Shown here: positions 44,493 through 54,042 of the stretch, piece after piece
Layout of the letters: each line of letters starts with the position of its first letter
Numbering within the stretch: position 1 is the first letter of the stretch
Assembly (NCBI RefSeq): GCF_013304445.1
Contig: NZ_JAAITA010000006.1
Location: 1-64,000, forward strand
DNA length: 64,000 bases
Reading direction: 5' to 3'
Source of the DNA: Blautia hansenii
GTDB lineage: Bacteria; Bacillota; Clostridia; Lachnospirales; Lachnospiraceae
The notes under the pieces: model-generated
What the model was told of the DNA's origin: nothing
The model's database searches: none
The model's input: only the letters and a program-made list of their open reading frames with translations
Translations under genes and position numbers: made by a program

Positions 44493-44546
44493 TTGCATTT
44501 TGTATTTTGTGGTGGTATAATTCGTTTAAAGATTGGTAATACCAAT
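44493..44546 (+). promoter_or_regulatory. Promoter and GntR operator of the Ldh2 gene
   Basis: TTGCAT (44493-44498), a 17-bp spacer and a perfect TATAAT (44516-44521) form a strong promoter. Eleven bases on, ATTGGTA-A-TACCAAT (44532-44546) is a perfect palindrome that fits the FadR-type consensus TNGTNNNACNA. Its position over the start of transcription suits repression by the adjacent GntR protein. Confidence 0.8.
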
Positions 44547-44576
44547 AAAGATAATGGAATACCAGGAGGCCACGTT

Positions 44577-45707
44577 ATGGGATATGTAAAATGGAGTTAT
44601 CCGGTTCTGGAACATTTTTGTTATGATGTGTTCAGAGCTTTTGGATTTAGTGAAAAGGAAAGCAAAGAAATCGAAGATGTACTGCTGACTGCGGATTTGT
44701 TCGGAATAGAAAGTCACGGTATGCAGCGTATGGTGCGGTATCACAAAGGAATTGAAAAAGGTACGATTCACCCAAAGGAAAAACCGGAGGTAGTGTTTGA
44801 AACACCTGTTTCTGCAGTGGTTGACGGACACAACGGTATGGGACAGCTGATTTCTATTTTTGCCATGAATAAGGCGATTGAAAAAGCGAAGACAACGGGA
44901 ATCGGTATTGTGACAGTAAGAGAATCCAACCACTTTGGAATTGCCGGCTACTACGCAAAGATGGCCAGCGACCAGGGACTGTTGGGAATGGCCTGCACCA
45001 ATTCCGAAGCGATTATGGTGCCTACTTTCGGGAAAAAAGCCATGCTGGGCTCCAATCCCATTGCGGTAGCTATGCCGGCAGACCCCTATCCTTTCCTCTT
45101 TGACTGTTCTACCACGGTGGTAACCCGAGGAAAGCTGGAAATGTACAATAAGATGAACAAACCTCTTCCGCAAGGATGGGCCTTGGATGCAAACGGACAC
45201 GAAAGCACACAGGCGCCCACGGTACTGGAAAATATTGTTTCCAAACGCGGCGGCGGTATTATGCCTCTGGGAGGAAATAAGGAAGTGAGCGGCAGTCATA
45301 AAGGATATGGATACGGTATGCTGTGCGAATTATTCAGTTCTATTTTTTCTATGGGGGTTACCTCAGAAAAATGCTGTACTTTCCCGGATAAAACAGGTAT
45401 CTGTCATGGATTTGCAGCAATAAATCCAGAGATTTTCGGAAACCCGGAGGAAATTAAGGCACACTTATCCGAATATCTGGAAGCTTTACGGGAAAGTCCG
45501 AAAGCAGAAGGCGAGAGCCAAATCTACACCCACGGAGAAAAGGAAATTTTTGCAGAAAAGGACAGAAGGGAGAACGGAATTCCTGTAAATGACAATACTA
45601 TGGCGGAACTGGCAAATCTCTGTGCTTATCTGAAGCTGGATTTCCATTCTTATTTTAAGGACTATGAACTGCCCGGAGACGGAACGTTTTTCACAGGAAA
45701 TTATTAA
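44577..45707 (+). CDS. Ldh2-family NAD(P)-dependent malate/lactate-type dehydrogenase
   Basis: 376 residues from ATG 44577 with AGGAGG upstream. Family marks: FGIESHGMQRMVRY (about 43-56), a VDGHNGMGQ segment, VRESNHFGIAGYYA, and PTFGKKAMLGSNPIA. Members reduce 2-oxo acids such as oxaloacetate, 2-oxoglutarate analogues or sulfopyruvate (ComC/SlcC). The exact substrate cannot be read here. It is followed after 43 bp by malic enzyme, so malate or an analogue is the simplest guess. Confidence 0.88.
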   Translation: MGYVKWSYPVLEHFCYDVFRAFGFSEKESKEIEDVLLTADLFGIESHGMQRMVRYHKGIEKGTIHPKEKPEVVFETPVSAVVDGHNGMGQLISIFAMNKAIEKAKTTGIGIVTVRESNHFGIAGYYAKMASDQGLLGMACTNSEAIMVPTFGKKAMLGSNPIAVAMPADPYPFLFDCSTTVVTRGKLEMYNKMNKPLPQGWALDANGHESTQAPTVLENIVSKRGGGIMPLGGNKEVSGSHKGYGYGMLCELFSSIFSMGVTSEKCCTFPDKTGICHGFAAINPEIFGNPEEIKAHLSEYLEALRESPKAEGESQIYTHGEKEIFAEKDRRENGIPVNDNTMAELANLCAYLKLDFHSYFKDYELPGDGTFFTGNY

Positions 45708-45750
45708 TCAAACCCATAGACGGAAAAAGTAGGGATTAGGAGGACGTATC

Positions 45751-46926
45751 ATGGATTATGCAAAAGAATCATTGAGATTACATAAAGAGTGGAAAGGAAA
45801 AATTCAGGTTGTGGCAAATGTGCCGGTAGAAACCAAGGATGACCTGTCTTTGGCTTATACGCCGGGTGTGGCACAGCCTTGTCTGGAAATCCAGAAGGAT
45901 GTAGAGAAATCTTATGAACTTACCAGAAGATGGAATATGTGCCTGGTGGTTACAGACGGTTCTGCCGTTTTGGGACTGGGAGACATTGGCCCTGAAGCCG
46001 GAATGCCGGTTATGGAGGGAAAATGTGTGTTGTTCAAAGCTTTCGGAGATGTAGACGCATTTCCTCTCTGCATTAAATCACAGGATGTCGATGAGATTGT
46101 AAATACGATTTACCTGATTTCCGGTTCTTTCGGCGGTGTCAATCTGGAAGATATTGCGGCTCCCAGATGTTTTGAAATCGAGAAAAAACTGAAAGAGAAA
46201 TGTGATATTCCTATTTTTCATGATGACCAGCATGGCACGGCAGTGATTACTTTGGCAGGCTTAAATAATGCTATGAAGCTGACTGGCAAGAAGAAAGAGG
46301 ACGTTTCCATTGTTATGAACGGCGCCGGTGCGGCAGCAATTTCCATTGCCAGACTGCTTTTGAAAGCAGGATATAAAAAGGTTACCCTCTGTGACAGAAA
46401 CGGAGCGATTTACGAAGGCAGAAAAGAGGGCATGAATGCAGTAAAAGAAGCGATGAGTAAAATCACCAATCTGGAGAAAAAGCCAGGAAGCCTTGCAGAG
46501 CAGATGAAGGGTGCGGATGTCTTTATCGGTGTATCTGCACCCGGAGTAGTGACAAAGGAAATGGTAGAGAGCATGGCAAAGGATGCAGTTATTTTTGCCT
46601 GCGCCAACCCGGTTCCGGAGATTTATCCGGAAGAGGCCAAAGCAGCAGGAGCGAAAGTGGTAGCAACAGGCAGAAGCGATTTCCCGAACCAGATTAACAA
46701 TGTTCTGGCATTCCCGGGAATCTTTCGCGGAGCGTTTGATGTGAGGGCAAAAGATATTAATGATGAAATGAAGATTGCGGCAGCAGATGCTCTGGCAGGA
46801 CTGATTACAGAAGAGGAACTGACCCCGGATTATATTATTCCCAAAGCTTTTGACAAAAGAGTAGGCCCGGCAGTGGCGAAAGCAGTAGCCAAAGCTGCCA
46901 GAGACACCAAAGTTGCAAGAATATAA
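45751..46926 (+). CDS. NAD(P)-dependent malic enzyme, short bacterial form
   Basis: 391 residues. It oxidatively decarboxylates malate to pyruvate. Marks are SLAYTPGVAQPC (Tyr acid), KCVLFKAFGDVDAFP (catalytic Lys), IFHDDQHGTAV (metal Asp pair), a Rossmann VMNGAGAAAISIARLL and FACANPVPEI. The length is that of the short class without the phosphotransacetylase tail. It shares a transcript with the Ldh2 gene and has AGGAGG before the ATG. Confidence 0.95.
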   Translation: MDYAKESLRLHKEWKGKIQVVANVPVETKDDLSLAYTPGVAQPCLEIQKDVEKSYELTRRWNMCLVVTDGSAVLGLGDIGPEAGMPVMEGKCVLFKAFGDVDAFPLCIKSQDVDEIVNTIYLISGSFGGVNLEDIAAPRCFEIEKKLKEKCDIPIFHDDQHGTAVITLAGLNNAMKLTGKKKEDVSIVMNGAGAAAISIARLLLKAGYKKVTLCDRNGAIYEGRKEGMNAVKEAMSKITNLEKKPGSLAEQMKGADVFIGVSAPGVVTKEMVESMAKDAVIFACANPVPEIYPEEAKAAGAKVVATGRSDFPNQINNVLAFPGIFRGAFDVRAKDINDEMKIAAADALAGLITEEELTPDYIIPKAFDKRVGPAVAKAVAKAARDTKVARI

Positions 46927-46952
46927 AACAGAAAAAGAATAGACGGGAAAAT

Positions 46953-46978
46953 GGGACTGCAGGGGCAGTTCCATTTTT
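46953..46978 (+). terminator. Terminator after malic enzyme
   Basis: GGGACTGC and GCAGTTCC pair around AGGG and are followed by ATTTTT. Confidence 0.8.
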
Positions 46979-47136
46979 CGGTAAATTGTACATGCAGATA
47001 CCGGAAAAGAAAGACAGAAGTAAGTCATAATAAATAAAAAAGCCGCGGTAAAGGAAAAAAGGATAGGATAAGGATTCCTTGTTTTTTCTTTTTGTGTTAA
47101 AATGGGCAAGGATATATACAATAAGGGAGTATACAA

Positions 47137-48297
47137 ATGAGAAAGAGGTATTTTTCACGAGTAGACCGGCAGGTAGCAATGCTGCTGAGTACGATATTGA
47201 TTTTATCCAGTTTATCTATATATTTCGTGACCACTCAGATTTATTATCGTTCCGTACTAAAAAGTCTGACCGGACGTGTGAAAAACATACAGGAATATAT
47301 TGAGCACCAACTGACGCCGGAGACGTTTTCAGATATTAACAGCAAAGAAGATATGAATAAGGAAAGCTATCAAAAACTCAAGAATCAGATGGAAGAAGTT
47401 CGGGATATCGGTGACTTAAGGTATCTGTATACGGCGAAGAAAAATGATGCAGGGAAGCTAGTGTATGTAGTGGATGGTCTGCCCGAAACAGCAGATGATT
47501 TTCGTTATCCGGGAGACCTGATTGAGGTGGAAATACAGGAAAAACTGGAAAGCGCACTGAAAGGAGAAATGGTACTGCCGGATAAAATCATGGATACGGA
47601 CTGGGGAGACATATTTATTGCTTATTTTCCCCTGCACGATGAGGATGAGAAGGTAATCGGGGCTCTTGGAATTGAACTTGCAGCGGATGTAGAGGCAGCG
47701 ACTTTTCAGGAAGTGTCCAAGTCGGTAAGTGCGGTGTGCGTGACTTTCTGTGGGATTGCTATTGCCGCGTCCATTCTGATTTTCCGGAGAATTTCCAATC
47801 CCTTATACAGGGATATGGCGAATACGGATTTTATGACAAAGCTGAAGAATAGAAATTCCTATGAAACAGACAGAGAGAATCTGAATGCCCGGAAGCGGAT
47901 GGAAGGTATGACTGTGGTGGTCATTGATGTCAATAACCTGAAGCTGGCCAATGACTGTCTGGGACATGATATAGGAGACAGCTGCATTATCAATGCGGCA
48001 AAGATTTTACAAAGTGTGGAGTCAGCCCGGATTACAGCGTACCGCTACGGCGGTGATGAATTTGTCCTGCTGATGGAGAACCAGCCTGAGCCGGAAGCGC
48101 TTCTTGAAAGCATAAAGGACAGGTTCCGAAAATACGCAGATAAGCTGAAAGTGCCGGTAGCCCTTGCTGTGGGATATGCGCAGTTTGACCCTAAGCTGGA
48201 TAAGGACATCAGGGATACACAGAAACGGGCGGACGAACAGATGTATCAGGACAAAATGAGAATAAAGGAAAAAGAGGAGCCGATGGAATCTGTGTGA
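47137..48297 (+). CDS. Membrane-bound diguanylate cyclase
   Basis: 386 residues. Two membrane helices (about 14-34 and 195-217) flank an extracellular dCache-like sensor domain. The C-terminal GGDEF domain (about 225-375) has TDFMTKLKNRNSY at its start, the intact active site YRYGGDEFVLL and metal-binding VVIDVNNLK. It should make cyclic di-GMP in response to an external signal. No I-site RxxD directly before GGDEF is evident (the bases read ARITAYRYGGDEF), so product inhibition may be absent. Confidence 0.92.
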   Translation: MRKRYFSRVDRQVAMLLSTILILSSLSIYFVTTQIYYRSVLKSLTGRVKNIQEYIEHQLTPETFSDINSKEDMNKESYQKLKNQMEEVRDIGDLRYLYTAKKNDAGKLVYVVDGLPETADDFRYPGDLIEVEIQEKLESALKGEMVLPDKIMDTDWGDIFIAYFPLHDEDEKVIGALGIELAADVEAATFQEVSKSVSAVCVTFCGIAIAASILIFRRISNPLYRDMANTDFMTKLKNRNSYETDRENLNARKRMEGMTVVVIDVNNLKLANDCLGHDIGDSCIINAAKILQSVESARITAYRYGGDEFVLLMENQPEPEALLESIKDRFRKYADKLKVPVALAVGYAQFDPKLDKDIRDTQKRADEQMYQDKMRIKEKEEPMESV

Positions 48298-48313
48298 TTC
48301 TGTCGGTTTTTTT
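48280..48313 (+). terminator. Terminator overlapping the cyclase stop codon
   Basis: CCGATGGAATC, a five-base loop and GATTCTGTCGG pair with two wobbles, followed by T7. The hairpin includes the stop codon at 48295. Confidence 0.75.
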
Positions 48314-48454
48314 GAAATGCTGTTTGCAGGGAGACGGAAATACTGCTGCAATAAGGCGCAGAGAAATCAGTGGGAAAGGTGTGAAGAAGTCTATGATGAA
48401 AAGTCAAAGAGTATCGCAGGAATAGAATGACAAGGTTGAAAAACTTCAAAAAAA

Positions 48455-48493
48455 TTAGCACTCGACCCTTGACCTGGCTAACAGAATGTGATA
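48455..48493 (+). promoter_or_regulatory. CIRCE-like site and promoter of clpB
   Basis: TTAGCACTC (48455-48463), nine bases, then CCTGGCTAA (48473-48481). The left half is an exact CIRCE half-site (HrcA target) and the right half keeps only GGCTAA-like bases at the correct spacing. A TTGACC -35 (48469-48474) lies within it, and a TATTGT -10 follows at 17 bp. HrcA or CtsR control is plausible. Confidence 0.5.
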
Positions 48494-48572
48494 TTGTTAT
48501 AATATAAATAGAACAAGTAAACAACATTCGGAGTTTCTTCCGAAGATAGGATAACCAAAACGGAGGGATTTT

Positions 48573-51170
48573 ATGAACATTACAAAATTTACACAGAAAT
48601 CACTTCAGGCTGTTCAGAACTTAGAGAAGACTGCTTATGAATTCGGCAACCAGGAAGTGGAGCAGGAACATTTGTTATATAACCTTTTACATCAGGAGGA
48701 CAGCCTGATTTTAAAACTCATTGAGAAAATGGAGATTCAGAAAGAGCATTTTCTGGACCGTGTGGAGCAGGCCTTAAATGCCAGAACGAAGGTTTCAGGG
48801 GGTCAGCCTTACATCGGTCAGTACCTGAATAAGGCTCTTGTGAGTGCGGAGGACGAGGCATCTAATATGGGAGACGAATACGTTTCCGTAGAGCATTTGC
48901 TTCTGGCGCTTTTGAATCACCCCAGCCCGTCTATGAAAAAAATCTGGCAGGAGTATGGTATTACAAAGGAACGTTTCCTGCAGGCTTTAAGTACCGTGAG
49001 AGGAAACCAGAGAGTCACCACAGACAATCCGGAGGTCACTTACGATACTTTGAATAAATACGGACAGGATTTGGTGGAAAAAGCCAGAGAGCAGAAACTG
49101 GACCCGGTTATCGGCAGGGACAGTGAAATCCGGAATGTGATTCGGATTCTGTCCAGAAAGACGAAAAATAATCCGGTGCTTATCGGTGAACCCGGTGTGG
49201 GTAAAACAGCGGCTGTGGAAGGGCTTGCCCAGCGTATTGTGCAGGAAGATGTGCCGGACGGCTTAAAGGATAAGAAAATTTTCGCTCTGGATATGGGCGC
49301 TCTGGTGGCAGGCGCCAAATACAGAGGTGAGTTTGAGGAACGTCTGAAAGCCGTTCTGGAAGAAGTCAGAAAGAGCGAAGGGCAGATTATCCTCTTTATT
49401 GATGAGCTGCACCTGATCGTAGGAGCCGGAAAGACAGACGGCGCCATGGATGCGGGAAATATGCTGAAACCGATGCTGGCCAGAGGCGAGCTGCACTGTA
49501 TCGGCGCTACAACCCTGGATGAATACCGCAAATACATTGAAAAAGACGCGGCACTGGAACGTCGTTTCCAGCCGGTTATGGTGGATGAACCTACAGTGGA
49601 AGACACGATTTCGATTCTTCGTGGACTGAAAGAACGGTATGAAGTATTCCACGGAGTAAAGATTACGGACAGCGCCCTGGTGGCTGCGGCAACTCTTTCC
49701 GACCGTTATATCAGCGACCGTTTCCTGCCGGATAAGGCCATTGACCTGGTGGACGAGGCCTGCGCCCTGATTAAGACCGAATTGGATTCCATGCCTACGG
49801 AACTGGACGAAATGCGCCGGAAGATTATGCAGATGGAAATCGAAGAAGCGGCTCTGAAAAAGGAAAATGACCGGCTGAGCCAGGATCGTCTGGTAGATTT
49901 ACAAAAAGAAATGGCAGAACTGCGGGACGCTTTTAATACTCAGAAAGCCCAGTGGGACAATGAAAAATCCACGGTGGAGCGTCTGCAGAAATTAAGAGAG
50001 CAGATAGAGGACATGAATAACCAGATTCAGAAAGCTCAGAGAAATTATGACCTGGACGAAGCGGCAAGGCTGCAGTACGGTGAACTTCCCAAATTGCAGA
50101 ATCAGCTGGCAGCAGAGGAAGAGCGGGTGAAAAATCAGGATTTATCTCTGGTGCACGAAAGTGTTACGGATGAGGAGATTGCCAGAATTATTTCCCGCTG
50201 GACAGGAATTCCGGTGGCAAAACTCACGGAGGGTGAGAGAAGTAAGATTCTGCACCTGGAAGATGAACTGCACAAGAGAGTCATCGGACAGGATGAGGGT
50301 GTCACCAGGGTGACAGACGCCATTATCCGCTCCAAGGCGGGTATCAAAGACCCCACAAAGCCCATTGGTTCCTTCCTGTTTCTGGGACCTACGGGTGTAG
50401 GTAAGACGGAACTGGCAAAAACTTTGGCAGCAACGCTTTTTGATGATGAGCAGAATATGGTTCGCATTGATATGAGTGAGTATATGGAGAAATATTCCGT
50501 ATCCAGACTTATCGGGGCGCCTCCGGGATATGTGGGATATGAGGAAGGCGGCCAGCTGACAGAGGCTGTCAGAAGAAAACCGTATTCCGTCGTGCTTTTT
50601 GATGAAATCGAGAAGGCTCATCCGGATGTCTTTAACGTACTTCTGCAGGTGCTGGATGACGGACGAATCACAGACTCCCAGGGCAGAACCGTGGACTTTA
50701 AGAACACCATTCTCATTATGACTTCTAACATCGGTTCGCCGTATCTTTTAGAGGGAATCGAGGAAAACGGTGAGATTAAGCAGGAAGCAAAGGAGGCTGT
50801 GGAGAAGGATTTGAGAGCCCATTTCCGTCCCGAATTTTTAAACCGTCTGGACGAAATTATTATGTTTAAGCCTCTGACCAAAGGAAATATCGGCGGCATT
50901 GTAGATTTGCTTATGGCAGATTTGAACAGAAGGTTAAAAGACCAGGAATTATCCATAGAATTGACAAAAGCTGCAAAAGATTATATTATTGAGGGCGGAT
51001 ATGACCCTGTATACGGCGCCCGTCCACTGAAAAGATATGTGCAGAAATATGTGGAAACACTGACTGCGAAACTGATTCTTTCCGGGGACATCAGCACGGA
51101 CAGCAGGATTATCCTGGATGTGGAAAACGGGGAGCTGACGGCTCATGCAGAGAAGGTGCAGCCCTCATAA
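48573..51170 (+). CDS. clpB: ATP-dependent disaggregase ClpB
   Basis: 865 residues, full length. With DnaK it extracts and refolds aggregated protein. The N-domain (1-150) is followed by AAA1 with GEPGVGKTA (about 206-214), the coiled-coil middle domain (about 410-530) that marks ClpB rather than ClpA or ClpC, AAA2 with GPTGVGKTE (about 605-613), and a [13 protein letters not shown]-terminal sensor. It is transcribed alone from the site upstream, with AACGGAGGG before the ATG. Confidence 0.97.
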   Translation: MNITKFTQKSLQAVQNLEKTAYEFGNQEVEQEHLLYNLLHQEDSLILKLIEKMEIQKEHFLDRVEQALNARTKVSGGQPYIGQYLNKALVSAEDEASNMGDEYVSVEHLLLALLNHPSPSMKKIWQEYGITKERFLQALSTVRGNQRVTTDNPEVTYDTLNKYGQDLVEKAREQKLDPVIGRDSEIRNVIRILSRKTKNNPVLIGEPGVGKTAAVEGLAQRIVQEDVPDGLKDKKIFALDMGALVAGAKYRGEFEERLKAVLEEVRKSEGQIILFIDELHLIVGAGKTDGAMDAGNMLKPMLARGELHCIGATTLDEYRKYIEKDAALERRFQPVMVDEPTVEDTISILRGLKERYEVFHGVKITDSALVAAATLSDRYISDRFLPDKAIDLVDEACALIKTELDSMPTELDEMRRKIMQMEIEEAALKKENDRLSQDRLVDLQKEMAELRDAFNTQKAQWDNEKSTVERLQKLREQIEDMNNQIQKAQRNYDLDEAARLQYGELPKLQNQLAAEEERVKNQDLSLVHESVTDEEIARIISRWTGIPVAKLTEGERSKILHLEDELHKRVIGQDEGVTRVTDAIIRSKAGIKDPTKPIGSFLFLGPTGVGKTELAKTLAATLFDDEQNMVRIDMSEYMEKYSVSRLIGAPPGYVGYEEGGQLTEAVRRKPYSVVLFDEIEKAHPDVFNVLLQVLDDGRITDSQGRTVDFKNTILIMTSNIGSPYLLEGIEENGEIKQEAKEAVEKDLRAHFRPEFLNRLDEIIMFKPLTKGNIGGIVDLLMADLNRRLKDQELSIELTKAAKDYIIEGGYDPVYGARPLKRYVQKYVETLTAKLILSGDISTDSRIILDVENGELTAHAEKVQPS

Positions 51171-51183
51171 ACAGGAGGCAGCC

Positions 51184-51357
51184 ATGATACCAAAAGATCC
51201 GGTAATGCTTTTGAGTTATGTAAACACACAGCTTCGTGATTTTTATCCTTCCTTTGCAGCACTTTGTGAGGACAAAGAGTTGAGTGCAGAGGAAATAACA
51301 GCGAAATTGGCGGGAATTGACTACGAATACGACAGAGGCAGAAACCAGTTTATTTAA
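51184..51357 (+). CDS. DUF4250 small protein
   Basis: 57 residues starting MIPKDPVMLLSYVNT with AGGAGG upstream, 13 bp after clpB. The DPVMLLS-x-x-N-x-x-LRD-x-Y opening and final YEYDRGRNQF are the DUF4250 signature. It probably shares the clpB transcript and ends at the terminator following. Function is unknown. Confidence 0.9.
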   Translation: MIPKDPVMLLSYVNTQLRDFYPSFAALCEDKELSAEEITAKLAGIDYEYDRGRNQFI

Positions 51358-51365
51358 TCCGATAG

Positions 51366-51426
51366 GGATACTTCAGGAACAGATACGGCCATTGGCCGGA
51401 AGTTCATGGAGTATTCCTGTTTTTTT
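51366..51426 (+). terminator. Terminator after the DUF4250 gene
   Basis: A long imperfect stem GGATACTTC.../...GGAGTATTCC encloses a perfect GGCC-ATT-GGCC inner hairpin, followed by a T run. Confidence 0.75.
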
Positions 51427-51497
51427 CTGCCTTTTTTAATCCAGAACCTGCTATAATAGAGGCAGGACAGACAAGAAAAGAGAAAGTTGGAATAGGG

Positions 51498-52166
51498 ATG
51501 AAAAAAATAGCAGTAATTGAAGATGACAGAGTGCTTCGGCAGTCCCTGGCAGGGATTTTAAAGGAAAACGGATATGAGGTATGCTGTGTGGAGGATTTTG
51601 CACATGCGGAAGAAGAGGTGCGCAAGGCGGAAGCAGATTTGCTGCTGCTGGACATTATTCTGCCGGGAAGCAATGGACAGGAGATTCTGCGGAATCTGCG
51701 GAAAACTTCGGATATCCCGGTGCTGATGCTTACCAGCAAAACAGGGGAAACGGACGAAATTCTGGCTATGAGTTACGGGGCGGACGATTACATGACAAAA
51801 CCGTATAATCCGGCGCTCTTACTTTTGAAAATCGAAGCCATTTTCCGGCGGATACAGCCCAAAAGCAGTGAAGAGGAGACAGAGTATCAGGGGGTCCGGC
51901 TGAATTTGCTGCGCAGTACTGTGGAATATGGGGAAAAAGAGGTGGTGCTTTCCAAAAATGAAATGTCAATTCTTCATTACCTGATGAAGCACCGGGGGAA
52001 AATTGTGTCCAGAGACGAACTGATGGATTATCTCTGGGACTGCAATGATTTCGTAGATGATAATACACTGACCGTGAATATCAACCGTCTGAGAAGGCGC
52101 ATGGAAGAGGCGGGCATTTCCGGTATGATTGAGACGCGGAGAAGACAGGGGTATATATTGGTATGA
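51498..52166 (+). CDS. BceR-like response regulator (OmpR family)
   Basis: 222 residues. The receiver domain has acidic Glu8-Asp9-Asp10, phosphoacceptor Asp52 (LLLLDIILPG) and Lys in MTKPYNP. The C-terminal OmpR winged helix (about 130-222) contains SKNEMSILHYLM and DDNTLTVNINRLRRRM. Gene order with a small-loop kinase and an ABC pair marks the Bce type, which switches on resistance to bacitracin or lanthipeptides. A TATAAT lies at 51452-51457 upstream. Its stop overlaps the kinase start. Confidence 0.92.
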   Translation: MKKIAVIEDDRVLRQSLAGILKENGYEVCCVEDFAHAEEEVRKAEADLLLLDIILPGSNGQEILRNLRKTSDIPVLMLTSKTGETDEILAMSYGADDYMTKPYNPALLLLKIEAIFRRIQPKSSEEETEYQGVRLNLLRSTVEYGEKEVVLSKNEMSILHYLMKHRGKIVSRDELMDYLWDCNDFVDDNTLTVNINRLRRRMEEAGISGMIETRRRQGYILV

Positions 52167-53176
52167 ATCTGAAAAATTATGTGAAGGACCATGGGATTTT
52201 TCTGCTGATACAGCTTACAGCCATAGCGGTGCTGGAAGGGGTGCTGCTTTTGTTTCATGCAGCCTTTGCTCTGCAGATGTTTTTTCTGTTTGTGGAACTT
52301 TTGGCTTTGTTTGGAGTGCTGTTTTATGATTATGGAAGGAAGCGGCAGTTTTACGCGCATATGGAAGGCCAGATGGAGACGCTGAAGGAGAAGTATCTGC
52401 TGATGGAAATGCTGGAGGAGCCGGAGTTTTTGGAAGGAAAGATTTTCTGTCAGGTCATGCAGGAAATGGAAAAATCCATGAATGATGAGATTTTCGGGCA
52501 GATACGCAGGAATAATGAATTTAAACGGTATGTGGAAACCTGGGTACATGAGGTGAAACTGCCCATTGCCAGTATCCGCCTAATGCTTCATGAACACAGA
52601 AGTGAGGTTTCCAGAGCCTTGAAGGAACAGGTAAGCCGTATTGAAAGTGACGTGGAACAAGTGCTGTATTATCTGCGCAGCGAGGTACCGGAAAAAGATT
52701 ATCTCATACAAAAGTATTCGTTAAAAGAACGGACAGACAGAGCTATCGCAGACAATAAGGACAGCCTGATATTCCATCATATGAGAATCCGGCAGGACAC
52801 AGAGGCTGTCATGGTGTGCACAGACGGAAAATGGCTGAACTTTATGCTGGGACAGATTCTGAGCAATGCGGTGAAGTATAAGAAAGACGAAGAACCGTGT
52901 ATACAGCTTTGGAGTGAGGTTCAGAAGCATTGTGTAAAGCTGCATATCCGGGACAATGGAATGGGGATTCCCAAGCAGGATTTGCCACGGGTGTTTGAAA
53001 AGTCCTTTACAGGGGAAAACGGAAGAAAAGGGCAGGCGTCTACCGGAATGGGGCTGTACCTTTGCAAAACCTTGTGCGAAAGGCTGGGACACCGGATAGA
53101 AATTGCGTCCCGGGAGAGGGAATACACAGAAATCATCATCATATTTCAGCAAAATGCTTTTATAGAGCTTTCGTAA
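52163..53176 (+). CDS. BceS-like intramembrane-sensing histidine kinase
   Basis: 337 residues. Two membrane helices (about 12-32 and 36-55) with almost no external loop are typical of BceS kinases, which sense through the transporter, not directly. The H-box is WVHEVKLPIASIR (His129), the N-box QILSNAVKYKK, and the G boxes IRDNGMGIP and STGMGLYLCK. It overlaps the regulator gene by four bases. Confidence 0.93.
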   Translation: MNLKNYVKDHGIFLLIQLTAIAVLEGVLLLFHAAFALQMFFLFVELLALFGVLFYDYGRKRQFYAHMEGQMETLKEKYLLMEMLEEPEFLEGKIFCQVMQEMEKSMNDEIFGQIRRNNEFKRYVETWVHEVKLPIASIRLMLHEHRSEVSRALKEQVSRIESDVEQVLYYLRSEVPEKDYLIQKYSLKERTDRAIADNKDSLIFHHMRIRQDTEAVMVCTDGKWLNFMLGQILSNAVKYKKDEEPCIQLWSEVQKHCVKLHIRDNGMGIPKQDLPRVFEKSFTGENGRKGQASTGMGLYLCKTLCERLGHRIEIASREREYTEIIIIFQQNAFIELS

Positions 53177-53241
53177 CCTTACGAAGATGTAAGGTTCTGT
53201 AATCTAAAACCATGGATTTCCGTTCTCGCTCTTTCTATAAT
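53175..53241 (+). promoter_or_regulatory. BceR-type operator and promoter of the ABC genes
   Basis: AACCTTAC-N6-GTAAGGTT (53175-53196) is a perfect 8-bp inverted repeat. A TATAAT lies at 53236-53241 with no good -35. The layout fits a promoter activated by the phosphorylated regulator, driving the ATPase gene at 53275. Confidence 0.75.
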
Positions 53242-53274
53242 AGGGATATGAAAAGCAAGAGAAAGGAATGGAGT

Positions 53275-54042
53275 ATGAAACCTTTATTAGAAGTACAGAA
53301 TCTTATCAAATATTACGGTAACAAATCCAGTTTGACGAAAGCGGTAAATGACATCAGTTTCACCGTGGAGAAAGGGGAATTCACGGCAGTGATGGGAGCC
53401 AGCGGTTCCGGAAAAACTACGCTTTTGAACTGTATTTCCACCATTGACCGGGTGACAGGAGGACACATCTTTGTGAATGGGCAGGAGGTCACGAAATTAA
53501 AAGGGCACAGTCTGACGAAATTTCGCTGCAGGCAGCTTGGCTTTGTGTTTCAGGATTTTCAGCTTCTGGATACATTGAATGCCTTTGACAATATCGCATT
53601 GGCTCTGCAGATACAGAATCAGAAGCCGGACGTCATTCGGAAAAAAGTTATGGAAATGGGGGAACAATTAAACATTACCGATGTTTTGCAAAAGTATCCC
53701 TACGAAATGTCCGGAGGGCAGAAGCAGCGCTGCGCCTGTGCCAGAGCTATGGTAACGGAACCGTCGCTGATTCTGGCAGATGAACCGACAGGGGCTCTGG
53801 ATTCCCAGAATGCGGGCATGCTTCTGGGCAGTCTGCAATACATGAATACAGACCTGGACGCCACCATTTTCATGGTGACCCACGACGCTTTTTCTGCCAG
53901 CTATACCAGGCGGGTACTGTTTATGAAGGACGGAAAACTTTTTCACGAGCTGCGGAGAGGCCAAGAGGGCCGAAAAGAGTTTTTCGACAGAATTATGCAT
54001 GTGATTTCCCTTTTGGGAGGTGATTTGAACCATGTTGTTTAA
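53275..54042 (+). CDS. BceA-like ABC transporter ATPase
   Basis: 255 residues from ATG 53275 with AAGGA upstream. Walker A is GASGSGKTTLLN (about 41-52), the Q-loop FVFQDFQLLD, the signature MSGGQKQRCACARA, Walker B LILADEPTGALD, and the switch VTHDAFSA. It powers the FtsX-type permease encoded next, with which it overlaps by 11 bp. Confidence 0.95.
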   Translation: MKPLLEVQNLIKYYGNKSSLTKAVNDISFTVEKGEFTAVMGASGSGKTTLLNCISTIDRVTGGHIFVNGQEVTKLKGHSLTKFRCRQLGFVFQDFQLLDTLNAFDNIALALQIQNQKPDVIRKKVMEMGEQLNITDVLQKYPYEMSGGQKQRCACARAMVTEPSLILADEPTGALDSQNAGMLLGSLQYMNTDLDATIFMVTHDAFSASYTRRVLFMKDGKLFHELRRGQEGRKEFFDRIMHVISLLGGDLNHVV

